This document shows positions 17,790-26,652 of a stretch of 64,000 nucleotides of DNA, in pieces. A program made the translations under genes and the position numbers. Position 1 is the stretch's first letter. Each line of letters begins with the position of its first letter. The notes beneath the pieces were generated by a model, which made no database searches, had not been told where the DNA came from, and saw only the letters and a program-made list of their open reading frames with translations. The stretch is from Clostridiaceae bacterium (GTDB taxonomy: Bacteria; Bacillota; Clostridia; Lachnospirales; Lachnospiraceae): assembly GCA_009911065.1 (NCBI GenBank), contig QXWR01000018.1, positions 1-64,000 of the forward strand, read 5' to 3'.

Positions 17790-18932
17790 ATGAGAAAATT
17801 CAAGACGGTTTTTATGCGGGGCGGCACCAGCAAGGGCTGTATGTTTCGAAGAGAGGATTTGCCTGAAAATCAAGAAGAGTGGGACAGCATTTTCCTTCAG
17901 GCTATGGGAGACCCGGACCCCAAACAGATTGACGGCATGGGAGGAACGGTTTCTTCCAACAATAAGATTGTCATTGTGTGGAAAAGCCAGGAGCCAGATA
18001 TAGATGTGGAGTACTTGGTGGGACAGGTGATTGTGGGAAAGAGTCAGGTGGATTACAAATCAAATTGCGGCAATATGACAGCAGCTGTAGGACCGTATGC
18101 AGTGGAAGAGAAAATGGTGGAGATTGTGGAGCCGGTGACTACGGTCCGGATGTTAAACCGCAATACAGACAAATACATTCATGTGACGGTTCCCATTGAT
18201 AGGGAGACAAAAAACTTTGCCCAGGAGGGAGATTGTGCCATTGCAGGGGTAGACGGCACGGCAGCAGAGCTTCGGGTGAATTTTTTAAACCCTGCAGGAG
18301 CAAAGACCGGAAAGCTTCTGCCAACGGGAAACGTTATGGATGTGCTTTTGATTCCAGGTTTTGGGGAGATTTCGGCTACGATTTTAGATGTATCCAATCC
18401 TATGGTTTTGGTGCGGGCAGAAGATATTGGCATGAAAGGAACCGAACTTCCAGAGGAGATCAACAGCAATGAACAAGTTTGTGAGTTGTTGGAAAAGATT
18501 CGGGGAACTGCAGCCTGTATGATGGGGTTTGCAAAAGATTTAAAGGATGCCACAAAACATTCACCGGCAGTTCCAAAGGTGGGCTTTTTTGCAAAGCCAG
18601 TTTCCTTTTTGGATTTGGAGGGAAAGCTGGTGGACAAGGCAGACATGGATATTTGTGTCCGAGTGATTTCCGTATTTCAGTGTCATAAGGCGTGTCCGCT
18701 GACGTCTGCAAGTTCCATTTCTGTGGCAGCGTTTCTGGAGGGAAGCCTGGTTTATCAGGAGCTTCATGGAGTGGAAGAGGGAAAAGATACCGTCCGCATC
18801 GGCCATCCCAGCGGAGTTATGACAATGGCGCCCCATCTGGAAAAAGAAGGGGATGAGGTGAAGCTGCCTGGTGTGGCGGTTCAGAGAACCGCCAGAAGAA
18901 TTATGGACGGAATGATATACATTCGAAAATAA
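17790..18932 (+). CDS. PrpF-like aconitate/methylaconitate isomerase family protein
   Basis: PrpF-family proteins (diaminopimelate epimerase fold) move a double bond or flip cis/trans geometry in aconitate-like acids: 2-methylaconitate in propionate use, and 4-oxalomesaconate in a related tautomerase. Seen: FMRGGTSKGCMF near the start, K59 in GGTVSSNNK and C93 in SNCGNMTAA, matching the active-site Lys and Cys of PrpF, and GHPSGVMTMAP near the C-terminus. 380 residues, normal. ATG 17790 follows GGAGG; ATG 17769 is an unlikely earlier start. Its place among aconitase-family genes suggests it prepares an isomer, such as cis-aconitate from the trans form; the true substrate is unknown. Confidence 0.85.
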   Translation: MRKFKTVFMRGGTSKGCMFRREDLPENQEEWDSIFLQAMGDPDPKQIDGMGGTVSSNNKIVIVWKSQEPDIDVEYLVGQVIVGKSQVDYKSNCGNMTAAVGPYAVEEKMVEIVEPVTTVRMLNRNTDKYIHVTVPIDRETKNFAQEGDCAIAGVDGTAAELRVNFLNPAGAKTGKLLPTGNVMDVLLIPGFGEISATILDVSNPMVLVRAEDIGMKGTELPEEINSNEQVCELLEKIRGTAACMMGFAKDLKDATKHSPAVPKVGFFAKPVSFLDLEGKLVDKADMDICVRVISVFQCHKACPLTSASSISVAAFLEGSLVYQELHGVEEGKDTVRIGHPSGVMTMAPHLEKEGDEVKLPGVAVQRTARRIMDGMIYIRK

Positions 18933-18958
18933 GGCAGGAAAAGGAAGCGGGGATTGGG

Positions 18959-21220
18959 ATGATCAAACAGATAAAACAGGGCGGATTTTTGACAGGTGAT
19001 GGGTGTGAGTTTTTGGAGAGAGGGCCATGGACAGCAGATGAGGGAAGAATGAAAACCATGACCTGGAAGATTCTCAATGCCCATAATCACAGTGACAACA
19101 TGAGACAGCTGAAGCTGAAATTTGATGGTCTGGTGTCGCCGGACAACAATTATGTAAATATCCTTCAGACTGCCAGAGCCAGCAACATGAAACAGTTTCC
19201 GGTTCCCTATGTGCTGTCCAACTGCCATCATACATTGTGCGCAGTGGGAGGAACCATCAATGAAGATGACCATGTGTTTGGCCTTGGAAATGCAAAAAAG
19301 TATGGCGGTATTTATGTGCCGCCATACAAGGCGGTTCTTCACCAGTACATGCGGGAGATGATGGCTGGATGCGGGAAAATGATATTGGGTTCTGACAGCC
19401 ATACCCGGTATGGGGCCTTGGGAACCATGGGTATTGGGGAAGGCGGCGGCGAGGTGGCAAAGCAGCTTTTGGGAAAGACTTATGATTTGAATTATCCGGA
19501 AGTGATCGGGGTGAAGCTGACTGGATGCCCCCGCCCTGGCGTAGGTCCTCATGATGTGGCTCTGGCTTTGGTGGCAGCTACCTTTTTGAACCATTTTACC
19601 AAAAATAAGATTCTGGAGTTTGTAGGACCAGGAATTGGCAATCTGACCATGGAATACCGAATGGGGATTGATGTGATGACAACGGAAAGCGCTGCCCTTT
19701 CCAGCATTTGGTGTACTGATGAAAAGACCAGAGAATATTTGGCAGAACATGGCAGAGGGGACGCCTATGAGGAGCTGAAGCCGGAAGAGGGGGCGTTTTA
19801 TGACGGGTTTATTGAGATAAATTTGTCCCAGGTGGAGTGTATGATTGCCCTGCCCTTTCATCCAAGCAATGCCATGACAATCAGTGCCTTTAAGGAAAAT
19901 ATGGCGGAGATTCTTGAAGAGCTGGAAAGAGAGGGCCAGAAGATCAAAGGAGGGAAGGGAAAGCCATTTTCTCTCTTGTCCCACATAAAGGATGGAGAAT
20001 TTTATGTAGATCAGGCCCTGGTTAGCGGATGCAGCGGAGGTTTGTTTGAAAATATCGGCGCAGTGGCAGATATTTTAAGAGGACATGAAATTGCAGGAAA
20101 CGGACTTTCTATGGGAATCAACCCAGCCAGCTTGCCAGTAATGGAGGATTTGATGAATCAGGGGCTGGGGGCGGAGCTGGCTCTTTTGGGAGTTACGTTA
20201 AGGCCATGTATCTGCGGTCCGTGTTTTGGCGTCACGGATGTTCCTGCTGACAACCAGGTCAGCATCCGTCATATGACAAGAAATTATCCCAATCGGGAAG
20301 GGTCCAAGCCAGAACAGGGGCAGATGGCGGCCTGCTGTCTTATGGATGCCCGTTCCATAGCAGCCACCGTGAGAAACGGCGGGCGTCTTACCAGCGCAAC
20401 CGAAATTTCCGTAGAGTACCGGCCGTGGAAACATCATTTTCGTCCGGAGATTTATGAGAAACAGATCTTTGACAATTTCGGAAAGGGAGATCCTAAGGTG
20501 ACTTTGGTTATGGGACCCAACATTGGGGACTGGCCGAAAATGTATCCTTTGAAAAAGCATCTCCTTTTAAAGGTTGCAGGGGCTTACGATAGTTCCGTTA
20601 CCACAGACGAGCTGATTCCCTCTGGGGAGGCGTCGTCATTTCGCTCCAATCCGGAAAAAATATCCGACTATATGATGATCAGCCGGGACAAAGGATATGT
20701 GGAGAGGGCGAAGGCAATCCGCAGTCTGGAAGAAGCCCTTCGGGAAAATGGAAGGACCAAAGAGGAGTCCTTAAATGGTCTTTTGGAAATGATTTCGAAA
20801 CAATATGGAGGGACTATCCGGGATATTCGCCTGGGAAGCGTGATGGTTGGCACGCAGATCGGTGACGGTTCTTCAAGAGAGCAGGCGGCCAGCAGCCAGA
20901 AGGTTCTTGGAGGGTTTGCCAATATTGCCAATGAGTATGCCACCAAACGATACCGTTCCAATCTGATTAACTGGGGGATTCTTCCTTTAAGGACAGAGGA
21001 AGAGCTGACTCTTTTGGTGGGAGACTATGTGCTGATTCCCAATGTGAGAGATTTAATTCTTAGGGGAGAGAAACCAGTGGAGGCACAAGTTTTTGGCGGA
21101 TGCCAGGAAGCGTCCAAAGAGCAGGGCAGCAAAAAGATATGCTGCACCTTGGACGATCTGACAGAGGATGAAAAACAGATTTTATTAGACGGATGTTTGA
21201 TCAATTATTACAGCCGCTGA
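18959..21220 (+). CDS. Aconitase-family hydratase, YbhJ-like (second copy)
   Basis: A 753-residue paralogue of the first gene of the cluster, sharing long near-identical motifs ([29 protein letters not shown]) but diverged elsewhere. Fe-S cysteines are kept: C358 (GCSGG), C419 and C422 (CGPCFG). The swivel-domain GDGSSREQAASSQ is present. The residue after the first Cys differs (S versus A), and the loop QTARASNMKQFPVPYVLSNCHH parallels that of copy 1, so the two may act on related acids or form a pair. The ribosome site is only a loose purine stretch. Last gene of the cluster. Confidence 0.85.
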   Translation: MIKQIKQGGFLTGDGCEFLERGPWTADEGRMKTMTWKILNAHNHSDNMRQLKLKFDGLVSPDNNYVNILQTARASNMKQFPVPYVLSNCHHTLCAVGGTINEDDHVFGLGNAKKYGGIYVPPYKAVLHQYMREMMAGCGKMILGSDSHTRYGALGTMGIGEGGGEVAKQLLGKTYDLNYPEVIGVKLTGCPRPGVGPHDVALALVAATFLNHFTKNKILEFVGPGIGNLTMEYRMGIDVMTTESAALSSIWCTDEKTREYLAEHGRGDAYEELKPEEGAFYDGFIEINLSQVECMIALPFHPSNAMTISAFKENMAEILEELEREGQKIKGGKGKPFSLLSHIKDGEFYVDQALVSGCSGGLFENIGAVADILRGHEIAGNGLSMGINPASLPVMEDLMNQGLGAELALLGVTLRPCICGPCFGVTDVPADNQVSIRHMTRNYPNREGSKPEQGQMAACCLMDARSIAATVRNGGRLTSATEISVEYRPWKHHFRPEIYEKQIFDNFGKGDPKVTLVMGPNIGDWPKMYPLKKHLLLKVAGAYDSSVTTDELIPSGEASSFRSNPEKISDYMMISRDKGYVERAKAIRSLEEALRENGRTKEESLNGLLEMISKQYGGTIRDIRLGSVMVGTQIGDGSSREQAASSQKVLGGFANIANEYATKRYRSNLINWGILPLRTEEELTLLVGDYVLIPNVRDLILRGEKPVEAQVFGGCQEASKEQGSKKICCTLDDLTEDEKQILLDGCLINYYSR

Positions 21221-21263
21221 TTTTGACGGCAGTTGTTTGGCAGATTGTAAGGAGGAAGAAGGC

Positions 21264-21359
21264 ATGTGCAGGAGGGCATATGCCTTTTTCCAGTACTTGA
21301 AGATGAATGCAATGGAATACCACTGGGAAGGTCCAGGGCTTGTGCCACAGAGGGTATAA
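21264..21359 (+). CDS. Candidate small protein, 31 residues
   Basis: ATG 21264 sits eight bases after a perfect AAGGAGG (21249-21255), the best ribosome site in this gap. The product begins MCRRAYAFFQYLKMN and ends GPGLVPQRV before TAA. I recognise no family. It could be a real small protein, a leader peptide, or the remains of a longer gene. Confidence 0.4.
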   Translation: MCRRAYAFFQYLKMNAMEYHWEGPGLVPQRV

Positions 21360-21372
21360 GAAAAAATATATA

Positions 21373-21400
21373 TTGTGAAAGAGGAAAAAGAAGGTATAAT
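21373..21400 (+). promoter_or_regulatory. Candidate sigma-A promoter for the CHR pair
   Basis: TTGTGA (21373-21378), 16 bases, TATAAT (21395-21400), 34 bases before the first CHR start. It suggests that the transporter is transcribed separately from the tricarboxylate cluster. Confidence 0.5.
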
Positions 21401-21434
21401 GGAAGGGAACGGTTTATAGCGGGAGGACAAAAAA

Positions 21435-22034
21435 GTGAAAAGAAGAAAAAATGTGGACCAAGATGCAGGCTTGGTAAGCCGTTGGAGACGGCTGGCAGTT
21501 ATGTTTTGGGTTATGGCAAAAATAGGGTGTTTTACCTTTGGAGGAGGGTGGAGCATTATTGGCCAGATGCAAAATGAATTTGTGGAGAAGCGCAAATGGA
21601 TGACTGAGGAGCAGATTCTTGATTTTATGTCTTTGGCAAGATCTTTTCCGGGAATTATGATCATCAATATGTCGGTGTTATGCGGTTATGCCATGGAAGG
21701 GGTGGCTGGGGCAGTGTCAGCGGCTTTTGGGCTGTCCATGCCAGCTTTGTTTGCCATTGGGCTGGTGGCGTATTTTTATGAGGGGTTGCGAAACAATCCA
21801 TATGTGGAAAAAGTGCTGGCAGGAGTCCGGTGTGTGGTGATTCCCATTATTTTGCAGGCGACGTGGAAGTTAAGGGGAAAATCTCTGATTTCTGCGGCGT
21901 CCTGGGTTTTTGTGACAGCGTCATTTTTGGTGTGTGCATTTACCAGCGTCAGCAAGCCTCTTGTCATTGTAGCAGGGGCGGTTTTGGGATTTCTGGTTTT
22001 TCAAAATGTCAGTAAAGAAGGGGAAAAAAAATGA
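21435..22034 (+). CDS. Chromate transporter family protein, N-terminal half type
   Basis: A single-domain CHR protein (199 residues, about six spans). Seen: FWVMAKIGCFTFGGGWSIIGQMQNE, the FGGG signature, and FVEKRKWMTEEQILDFMSLARSFPGIMIINM with the PG motif of the family. Two short CHR proteins made together form one transporter in Bacillus. Chromate export is the family name only; the substrate in anaerobes is not established. The start is GTG 21435 after GGAGG. Its stop overlaps the next start (ATGA). Confidence 0.85.
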   Translation: MKRRKNVDQDAGLVSRWRRLAVMFWVMAKIGCFTFGGGWSIIGQMQNEFVEKRKWMTEEQILDFMSLARSFPGIMIINMSVLCGYAMEGVAGAVSAAFGLSMPALFAIGLVAYFYEGLRNNPYVEKVLAGVRCVVIPIILQATWKLRGKSLISAASWVFVTASFLVCAFTSVSKPLVIVAGAVLGFLVFQNVSKEGEKK

Positions 22035-22576
22035 TTCTGATTCAGTTGTTTTTGTCTTTTATGAAAATCGGTTTTTTCAGCTTTGGGGGATTGACCATGA
22101 TTCCGGTGATCAATGACGAGGTTCTGGCCCATGGGTGGATGACAGCAGACGAGGTGATGGATATTGTGGCAGTGGCAGAGATGACCCCAGGTTCTTTGGG
22201 GATTAACTGTGCTACATTTGTGGGACTTCGGGCGGCTGGGATTATGGGGGCTTTCAGCGCTTCCATTGGGGTTATGATGCCTTCCCTGACTCTTTGTATG
22301 GCAGCCGCTCATTTTATCTTAAAATTAAAGGGAAATACCATGATGGAAAGGATTATGAGGGGAATCAGACCGGTAAGTATGGGAATGCTTCTGGCAACGG
22401 CGCTCACATTAAGCCTGACCACATTTTTTTCACCGGCAGGGGGATATGAGCTGGCGGGGATTCGGTGGAATTTGATTTGCATTGCAGGAATCTGTGGATT
22501 TTTTATGTTTCGGTTTAAGCTCTCCATTCCAAAGACGATTCTCATGGCAGCAATCCTGGGATTTTTCTGGGGATGA
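22031..22576 (+). CDS. Chromate transporter family protein, C-terminal half type
   Basis: The partner of the preceding CHR protein: 181 residues, about five or six spans. Seen: FLSFMKIGFFSFGGLTMIPVINDEV and VAVAEMTPGSLGINCATFVGLRAAG, the second-domain versions of the FGG and TPG motifs. The four-base overlap ties its translation to the upstream half, as in other split CHR pairs. Confidence 0.85.
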   Translation: MILIQLFLSFMKIGFFSFGGLTMIPVINDEVLAHGWMTADEVMDIVAVAEMTPGSLGINCATFVGLRAAGIMGAFSASIGVMMPSLTLCMAAAHFILKLKGNTMMERIMRGIRPVSMGMLLATALTLSLTTFFSPAGGYELAGIRWNLICIAGICGFFMFRFKLSIPKTILMAAILGFFWG

Positions 22577-22781
22577 GAGAAACGATCTGGGACCTTCATT
22601 TTGCTCTGGTAATTGGATGCTCCGTTGCCTGCAGCGAGGGATTTGACTCCCACGAAACAACAAGCCAGACAGCCATACTTGTATGGTTATCTGGCGATTG
22701 CAACAAAGGATTGGTAACACTCTAGCCGTCAAACCCCGGTACTTGGGGCGTGTCCTCTTGCCTATGAAAGCAGGTCAAGAA
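22577..22781. other. Gene-free gap with strong secondary structure
   Basis: This 205-base stretch lies between convergent genes. It holds a long hairpin at 22664-22695 (GCCAGA / TCTGGC outside, CCATAC / GTATGG inside, 2-base loop), then GCAACAAAGG (as at the window start) and a small CCCC / GGGG stem near 22735. No T run follows, so it is more than a plain terminator; a degraded mobile element end or an unrecognised structured RNA are both possible. Confidence 0.4.
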
Positions 22782-23291
22782 TTAACCAAACAGGGCGCCC
22801 AAAAGTCCGTAGGACAGAAGGGACATGATAATGGTTGCCAGAACAATTCCCAGCAATATAGCGGGAAATGACTTGCGAAGCTTCATGTGAAGCAGGGAGG
22901 CTACCAAAGAGCCGGTCCATGCGCCGGTGCCAGGAAGGGGAATGCCTACAAACAGGACCAGTCCCCAGAAACCGTAAGTTTCCACCTGTCCTTTGTGTTT
23001 ATCTGCTTTTTCTCTTACCCACAGGGCAATCCGGTCCAAAAAGGGAATCTGTTCCATCAGATCCAGCACTTTTTCAATCAGTAAAAGAATAAAAGGGATG
23101 GGAAGCAGGTTGCCGGCAATACAGATGGGGATTGCCCTTAAAATCGGTACGTTTAACAGGGCAGGAGAAGCGGCAAGAAGTCCGCCCCTTAGCTCCAGAA
23201 TGGGAATCATGGAGATGATAAAAATAATTATTTCGCCGGAAACCTTTCCGCCCAGGGCAGAGGTGAGTCCTTGTACCAGGGAATCTGTCAT
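22782..23291 (-). CDS. Small multi-drug export family membrane protein (COG2426-like)
   Basis: A 169-residue membrane protein with about four spans. Seen: MIPILELRGGLLAASPALL near the N-terminus and FWGLVLFVGIPLPGTGAWTGSLVA, the two hallmark repeats of this family. The family name reflects an old prediction; the transported substrate is not established. It is encoded convergently to the CHR pair and stands alone. Confidence 0.75.
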   Translation of the reverse strand: MTDSLVQGLTSALGGKVSGEIIIFIISMIPILELRGGLLAASPALLNVPILRAIPICIAGNLLPIPFILLLIEKVLDLMEQIPFLDRIALWVREKADKHKGQVETYGFWGLVLFVGIPLPGTGAWTGSLVASLLHMKLRKSFPAILLGIVLATIIMSLLSYGLLGALFG

Positions 23292-23432
23292 GGTTCTTCC
23301 TCGATTCTAATTTATTTCCGCGAACAATGAGCCAAGTGCCGTGGCTGCACGAGCATTCGGCGCCTGCCGCGGGAAGTCAAATCTCCCGCAGCCTGCAACG
23401 TCGCAAATGGAATGTCAGTAACCATTATAGGT

Positions 23433-23590
23433 TATAATGAAAAAATTTTCAATGGGTTCTTTGGAGTTTTGGGAGGACTTGAGAAACCAGGTTATTTGTG
23501 ATAGACTGTTTTTGAGGATTGCGTGAGTACAAAGTACGGAGCAATCCGGTATCAGAGGGATCAAAAGACCTTTTGAATCCAAATTTTTTT
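23433..23590 (+). promoter_or_regulatory. Promoter and structured leader with terminator before the sulfhydrylase gene
   Basis: TATAAT at 23433-23438 would start an RNA near 23445. Two hairpins follow: GGATTGC (23516-23522) / GCAATCC (23541-23547) with an inner GTAC-AAA-GTAC, then an intrinsic terminator, GGA-TCAAAA / TTTTGA-TCC with one bulged base (23558-23580), followed by seven T at 23584-23590. GGATT of the first hairpin could also pair with AATCC of the terminator, so mutually exclusive folds are possible. I do not recognise a SAM-I or T-box consensus. The rest of the 336-base gap (23292-23432) has one more hairpin near 23365-23395 and no gene. Confidence 0.5.
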
Positions 23591-23627
23591 GATGAATCTG
23601 AAAACCCAAAACAGGAGGATAACATTT

Positions 23628-24905
23628 ATGAATGAAACCATGACCCAGGATACCTTGTGCGTACAGGGCGGGTGGCAGCCAAAGAATGGGGAGGCGCGGG
23701 TTCTTCCCATCTACCAGAGCACCACATTCAAATACGAGACCAGCGAGCAGATGGGCCGTCTGTTTGACCTGGAAGAAAACGGATATTTTTATACAAGGCT
23801 TGCCAATCCCACCAATGATGCGGTGGCAGCGAAAATCTGCGCTTTGGAAGGGGGCGCGGCCGCTATGCTGACCTCTTCCGGGCAGGCTGCCAATATGTAC
23901 GCTCTGTTAAATATCTGTTCCGCGGGAGACCATGTGGTCAGTTCCGCGACCATTTATGGGGGAACTTCCAATTTGCTGACCGTAACCCTGGCACGTTTTG
24001 GGATTTCCTGTACTTTGGTGGACCCGGATGCAGGAGAGGAAGAATTAAACAAAGCCTTTCGTCCCAATACCCGTGCCATGTTTGGCGAGACCATTGCCAA
24101 TCCGGCTCTGGTGGTGCTGGATCTTGAGAAATTTGCCCGGATTGCCCATGACCATGGGGTGCCGTTGATTGTGGACAATACCTTTGCCACGCCCATTAAC
24201 TGCCGTCCCTTCCAGTGGGGGGCAGATATTGTGACCCATTCCACCACCAAATATATGGATGGCCATGCCATGTGTGTGGGAGGATGTATTGTGGACAGCG
24301 GCAATTTTGACTGGGAGGCACACAAAGACAAGTATCCGGGACTTACCACGCCGGATGAGTCTTACCATGGCGTTATTTACACACAGAAATTTGGAAAAGG
24401 GGCTTATATTACAAAGGCCACTGCACAGCTGATGCGGGATATGGGTTCCATTCAGTCTCCCCAAAATGCGTTTCTTTTGAATGTAGGACTGGAAACGCTG
24501 CATCTGCGGATGCCGCGCCATTGTGAGAACGCAGGGAAAGTGGCGGAATTTTTAAAGGCCAGAGAGGATGTGGACTGGATTTGTTATCCTGGATTAAAGG
24601 GGGACAAATATTATGACCGGGCAATGAAATATATGCCAAATGGCACTTGCGGAGTGATTTCCTTTGGACTGAAAGGAGGAAGAGAGGCGGCTGCAAGGTT
24701 TATGGACCGGCTGAAGCTGGCTGCCATTGTGACCCATGTGGCAGATGCAAGAACCTCTGTGCTCCATCCGGCCAGCCATACCCACCGGCAGTTAAATGAT
24801 CAGCAGCTTCAAGAGGCGGGGGTGGACCCGTCTATGATTCGGCTGAGTGTGGGAATTGAGAATGCAGAGGATATTATTCGGGATCTGGAGCAGGCTTTGG
24901 GATAA
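23628..24905 (+). CDS. metY: O-acetylhomoserine sulfhydrylase (aminocarboxypropyltransferase)
   Basis: PLP enzyme that makes homocysteine (or methionine) from O-acetylhomoserine and sulfide or methanethiol. Seen: YTRLANPT, SSGQAANMYAL, the PLP aspartate in VDNTFATP, and the Schiff-base lysine K208 in HSTTKYMDGH. The long insert after GNFDW and the 425-residue length point to the MetY branch rather than cystathionine gamma-synthase, which has about 380. ATG 23628 follows AGGAGG by nine bases. The gene stands alone after a structured leader. Confidence 0.9.
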   Translation: MNETMTQDTLCVQGGWQPKNGEARVLPIYQSTTFKYETSEQMGRLFDLEENGYFYTRLANPTNDAVAAKICALEGGAAAMLTSSGQAANMYALLNICSAGDHVVSSATIYGGTSNLLTVTLARFGISCTLVDPDAGEEELNKAFRPNTRAMFGETIANPALVVLDLEKFARIAHDHGVPLIVDNTFATPINCRPFQWGADIVTHSTTKYMDGHAMCVGGCIVDSGNFDWEAHKDKYPGLTTPDESYHGVIYTQKFGKGAYITKATAQLMRDMGSIQSPQNAFLLNVGLETLHLRMPRHCENAGKVAEFLKAREDVDWICYPGLKGDKYYDRAMKYMPNGTCGVISFGLKGGREAAARFMDRLKLAAIVTHVADARTSVLHPASHTHRQLNDQQLQEAGVDPSMIRLSVGIENAEDIIRDLEQALG

Positions 24906-24963
24906 AAATGGCGGTCTGGCATAAAAGAATGGCACAAATGTTTGGATGAAAGGCAGGTGGAGA

Positions 24964-26520
24964 ATGAATCGAAAAAAGTGGAAAAAATTTCTGAGGGTGA
25001 TTTTTGGCAGAACAACATTTGTGGCATTGTTTTTGCTAATTCAGATTTTGGTTTTGTTTGGGGCATTCAAATGGCTGGGAGACCATATTTTCTTTGTGTA
25101 TGGCGGTTTTACCCTTTTAAGCGCTGTGGTGGTAATCTATATTCTTAACCAAAGGCAGAATCCGATTTACCAGCTGGCCTGGGTGATTCCGGTGCTGGTA
25201 TTTCCAGTGTTTGGGGCCATGTTTTACATTTACTTAAAACTCCAGGTGGGAACCAGGAGGCTGTCTGCACGGCTGGAGGAAAATTTACGAAAGACAGCTC
25301 CGTTTTTAAAACAAAATGAGATGGTTATGGAACGGCTTTTGAAAGAAGACCAAAAGGTGGCTCATCTGGCTGGATATATGGGCCGGTTTGGAGGATATCC
25401 GGTGTATGACCATACATATGCAGAATATTTTCCTCTAGGCGACTTGTGGTATCCAAAGCTTTTGGAAGAACTGGAAAAAGCCAGAGAGTACATTTTCATG
25501 GAATATTTTATTGTGGAGGAGGGAAAGTTCTGGGATTCGGTGCTGGAGGTGCTGGCCAGGAAAGCAGGAGAAGGGGTGGAAGTGCGGTTTATGTATGACG
25601 GCATGGGCTGTCTGACCCTGCTTCCCCACCATTATCCCAGACAGTTGGAGCGAATGGGAATTTGCTGTAAAATATTTTCACCAGTGAAGCCGGCTCTCTC
25701 CAGTTATCAGAACAACCGGGATCATCGGAAAATTACAGTGATTGACGGCCATACGGCTTTTACCGGGGGAATCAATCTGGCAGATGAGTACATTAATGAG
25801 ACCGTCCGGTTTGGACACTGGAAAGACACTGCTGTGATGTTAAAAGGGGAAGCGGTCACCAGTTTTCTGATGATGTTTCTCCAAATGTGGAATGTGACCG
25901 AGCGGGGAGAGGAGGATTACGGAAAATATTTAAGAAACCCTGGAAGTCTTTTTTCGGAAAAATATCCCATGAACGGATATGTAATGCCTTATGGGGACAG
26001 TCCGTGGGATGGGGAGAATGTGGGGGAGAGCGTATACCTGGATGTGATCAATGAGGCGGGAAGCTATGTGCATATTATGACGCCGTATCTGATTTTGGAC
26101 AGCGATATGATCACAGCTTTGACCTTTGCGGCAAAACGGGGAGTGGAGGTTATCATCATTATGCCCCATGTGCCGGATAAGGAGTACGCCTATCTTTTGG
26201 CCCGGTCCTATTACGGGGAGCTTTTGGCTGCAGGAGTGCGGATTTTTGAGTATACGCCGGGATTTATCCATGGAAAAGTATTTGCCAGTGATGGGGAAAA
26301 AGCGGTGGTTGGCTCTGTAAATCTGGATTACCGAAGCCTGTATCTGCATTTTGAATGCGCGGTGTATTTGTATCAATGTAAGGCTGTGGCAGATGTGGAG
26401 AAGGATTTTCAGGAAACCTTGACCAAATGTCAGGAGATCCGGGAGGAAGACTGTAAGAAATATCCGGTGTGGAAACGGCTGGCCGGAGCAGGGCTTCGGC
26501 TGGCGGCGCCCTTTATGTAA
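24964..26520 (+). CDS. Cardiolipin synthase, phospholipase D type
   Basis: Condenses two phosphatidylglycerol molecules to cardiolipin at the membrane. Seen: two N-terminal spans (about residues 12-30 and 38-60), then two HKD-type motifs, HRKITVIDGHTAFTGGINLADEY and HGKVFASDGEKAVVGSVNLDYRS. In the first motif the sequence is H-R-K rather than H-x-K-x4-D with Lys in the usual place; this is the normal form for the family (HRKITVID). 518 residues is usual. ATG 24964 (MNRKKW) is preferred to ATG 24946 because a GGTGGAG lies just before it. Confidence 0.9.
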   Translation: MNRKKWKKFLRVIFGRTTFVALFLLIQILVLFGAFKWLGDHIFFVYGGFTLLSAVVVIYILNQRQNPIYQLAWVIPVLVFPVFGAMFYIYLKLQVGTRRLSARLEENLRKTAPFLKQNEMVMERLLKEDQKVAHLAGYMGRFGGYPVYDHTYAEYFPLGDLWYPKLLEELEKAREYIFMEYFIVEEGKFWDSVLEVLARKAGEGVEVRFMYDGMGCLTLLPHHYPRQLERMGICCKIFSPVKPALSSYQNNRDHRKITVIDGHTAFTGGINLADEYINETVRFGHWKDTAVMLKGEAVTSFLMMFLQMWNVTERGEEDYGKYLRNPGSLFSEKYPMNGYVMPYGDSPWDGENVGESVYLDVINEAGSYVHIMTPYLILDSDMITALTFAAKRGVEVIIIMPHVPDKEYAYLLARSYYGELLAAGVRIFEYTPGFIHGKVFASDGEKAVVGSVNLDYRSLYLHFECAVYLYQCKAVADVEKDFQETLTKCQEIREEDCKKYPVWKRLAGAGLRLAAPFM

Positions 26521-26547
26521 AGAGCCGCCGAAAATTGGGAAAAAATT

Positions 26548-26598
26548 ACCTCCATTCAAATCGAGATTTTGAAATGGGATCTCAATATGAATGGAGGT
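26548..26598. terminator. Bidirectional terminator between cls and the YjfB-like gene
   Basis: ACCTCCATTCA (26548-26558) pairs perfectly with TGAATGGAGGT (26588-26598), and an inner GAGAT / ATCTC stem extends it. A T run follows on the plus strand (ATTTTT) and on the minus strand (AATTTTTT), so it can end transcription from both sides. Confidence 0.8.
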
Positions 26599-26652
26599 AT
26601 TTTTGGGCGGGAGCGTGTTTGTCACAAAAGCTTATGTTTTAGAAACCGTCTC

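Noticed and set aside
18881-19984. 367-codon open frame on the minus strand
   Set aside because: Shadow of the second YbhJ-like hydratase, whose motifs are clear in the plus frame.
23445-23590. SAM-I riboswitch or T-box for the sulfhydrylase
   Set aside because: The conserved cores of both classes are not visible; kept only as a leader of unknown class.
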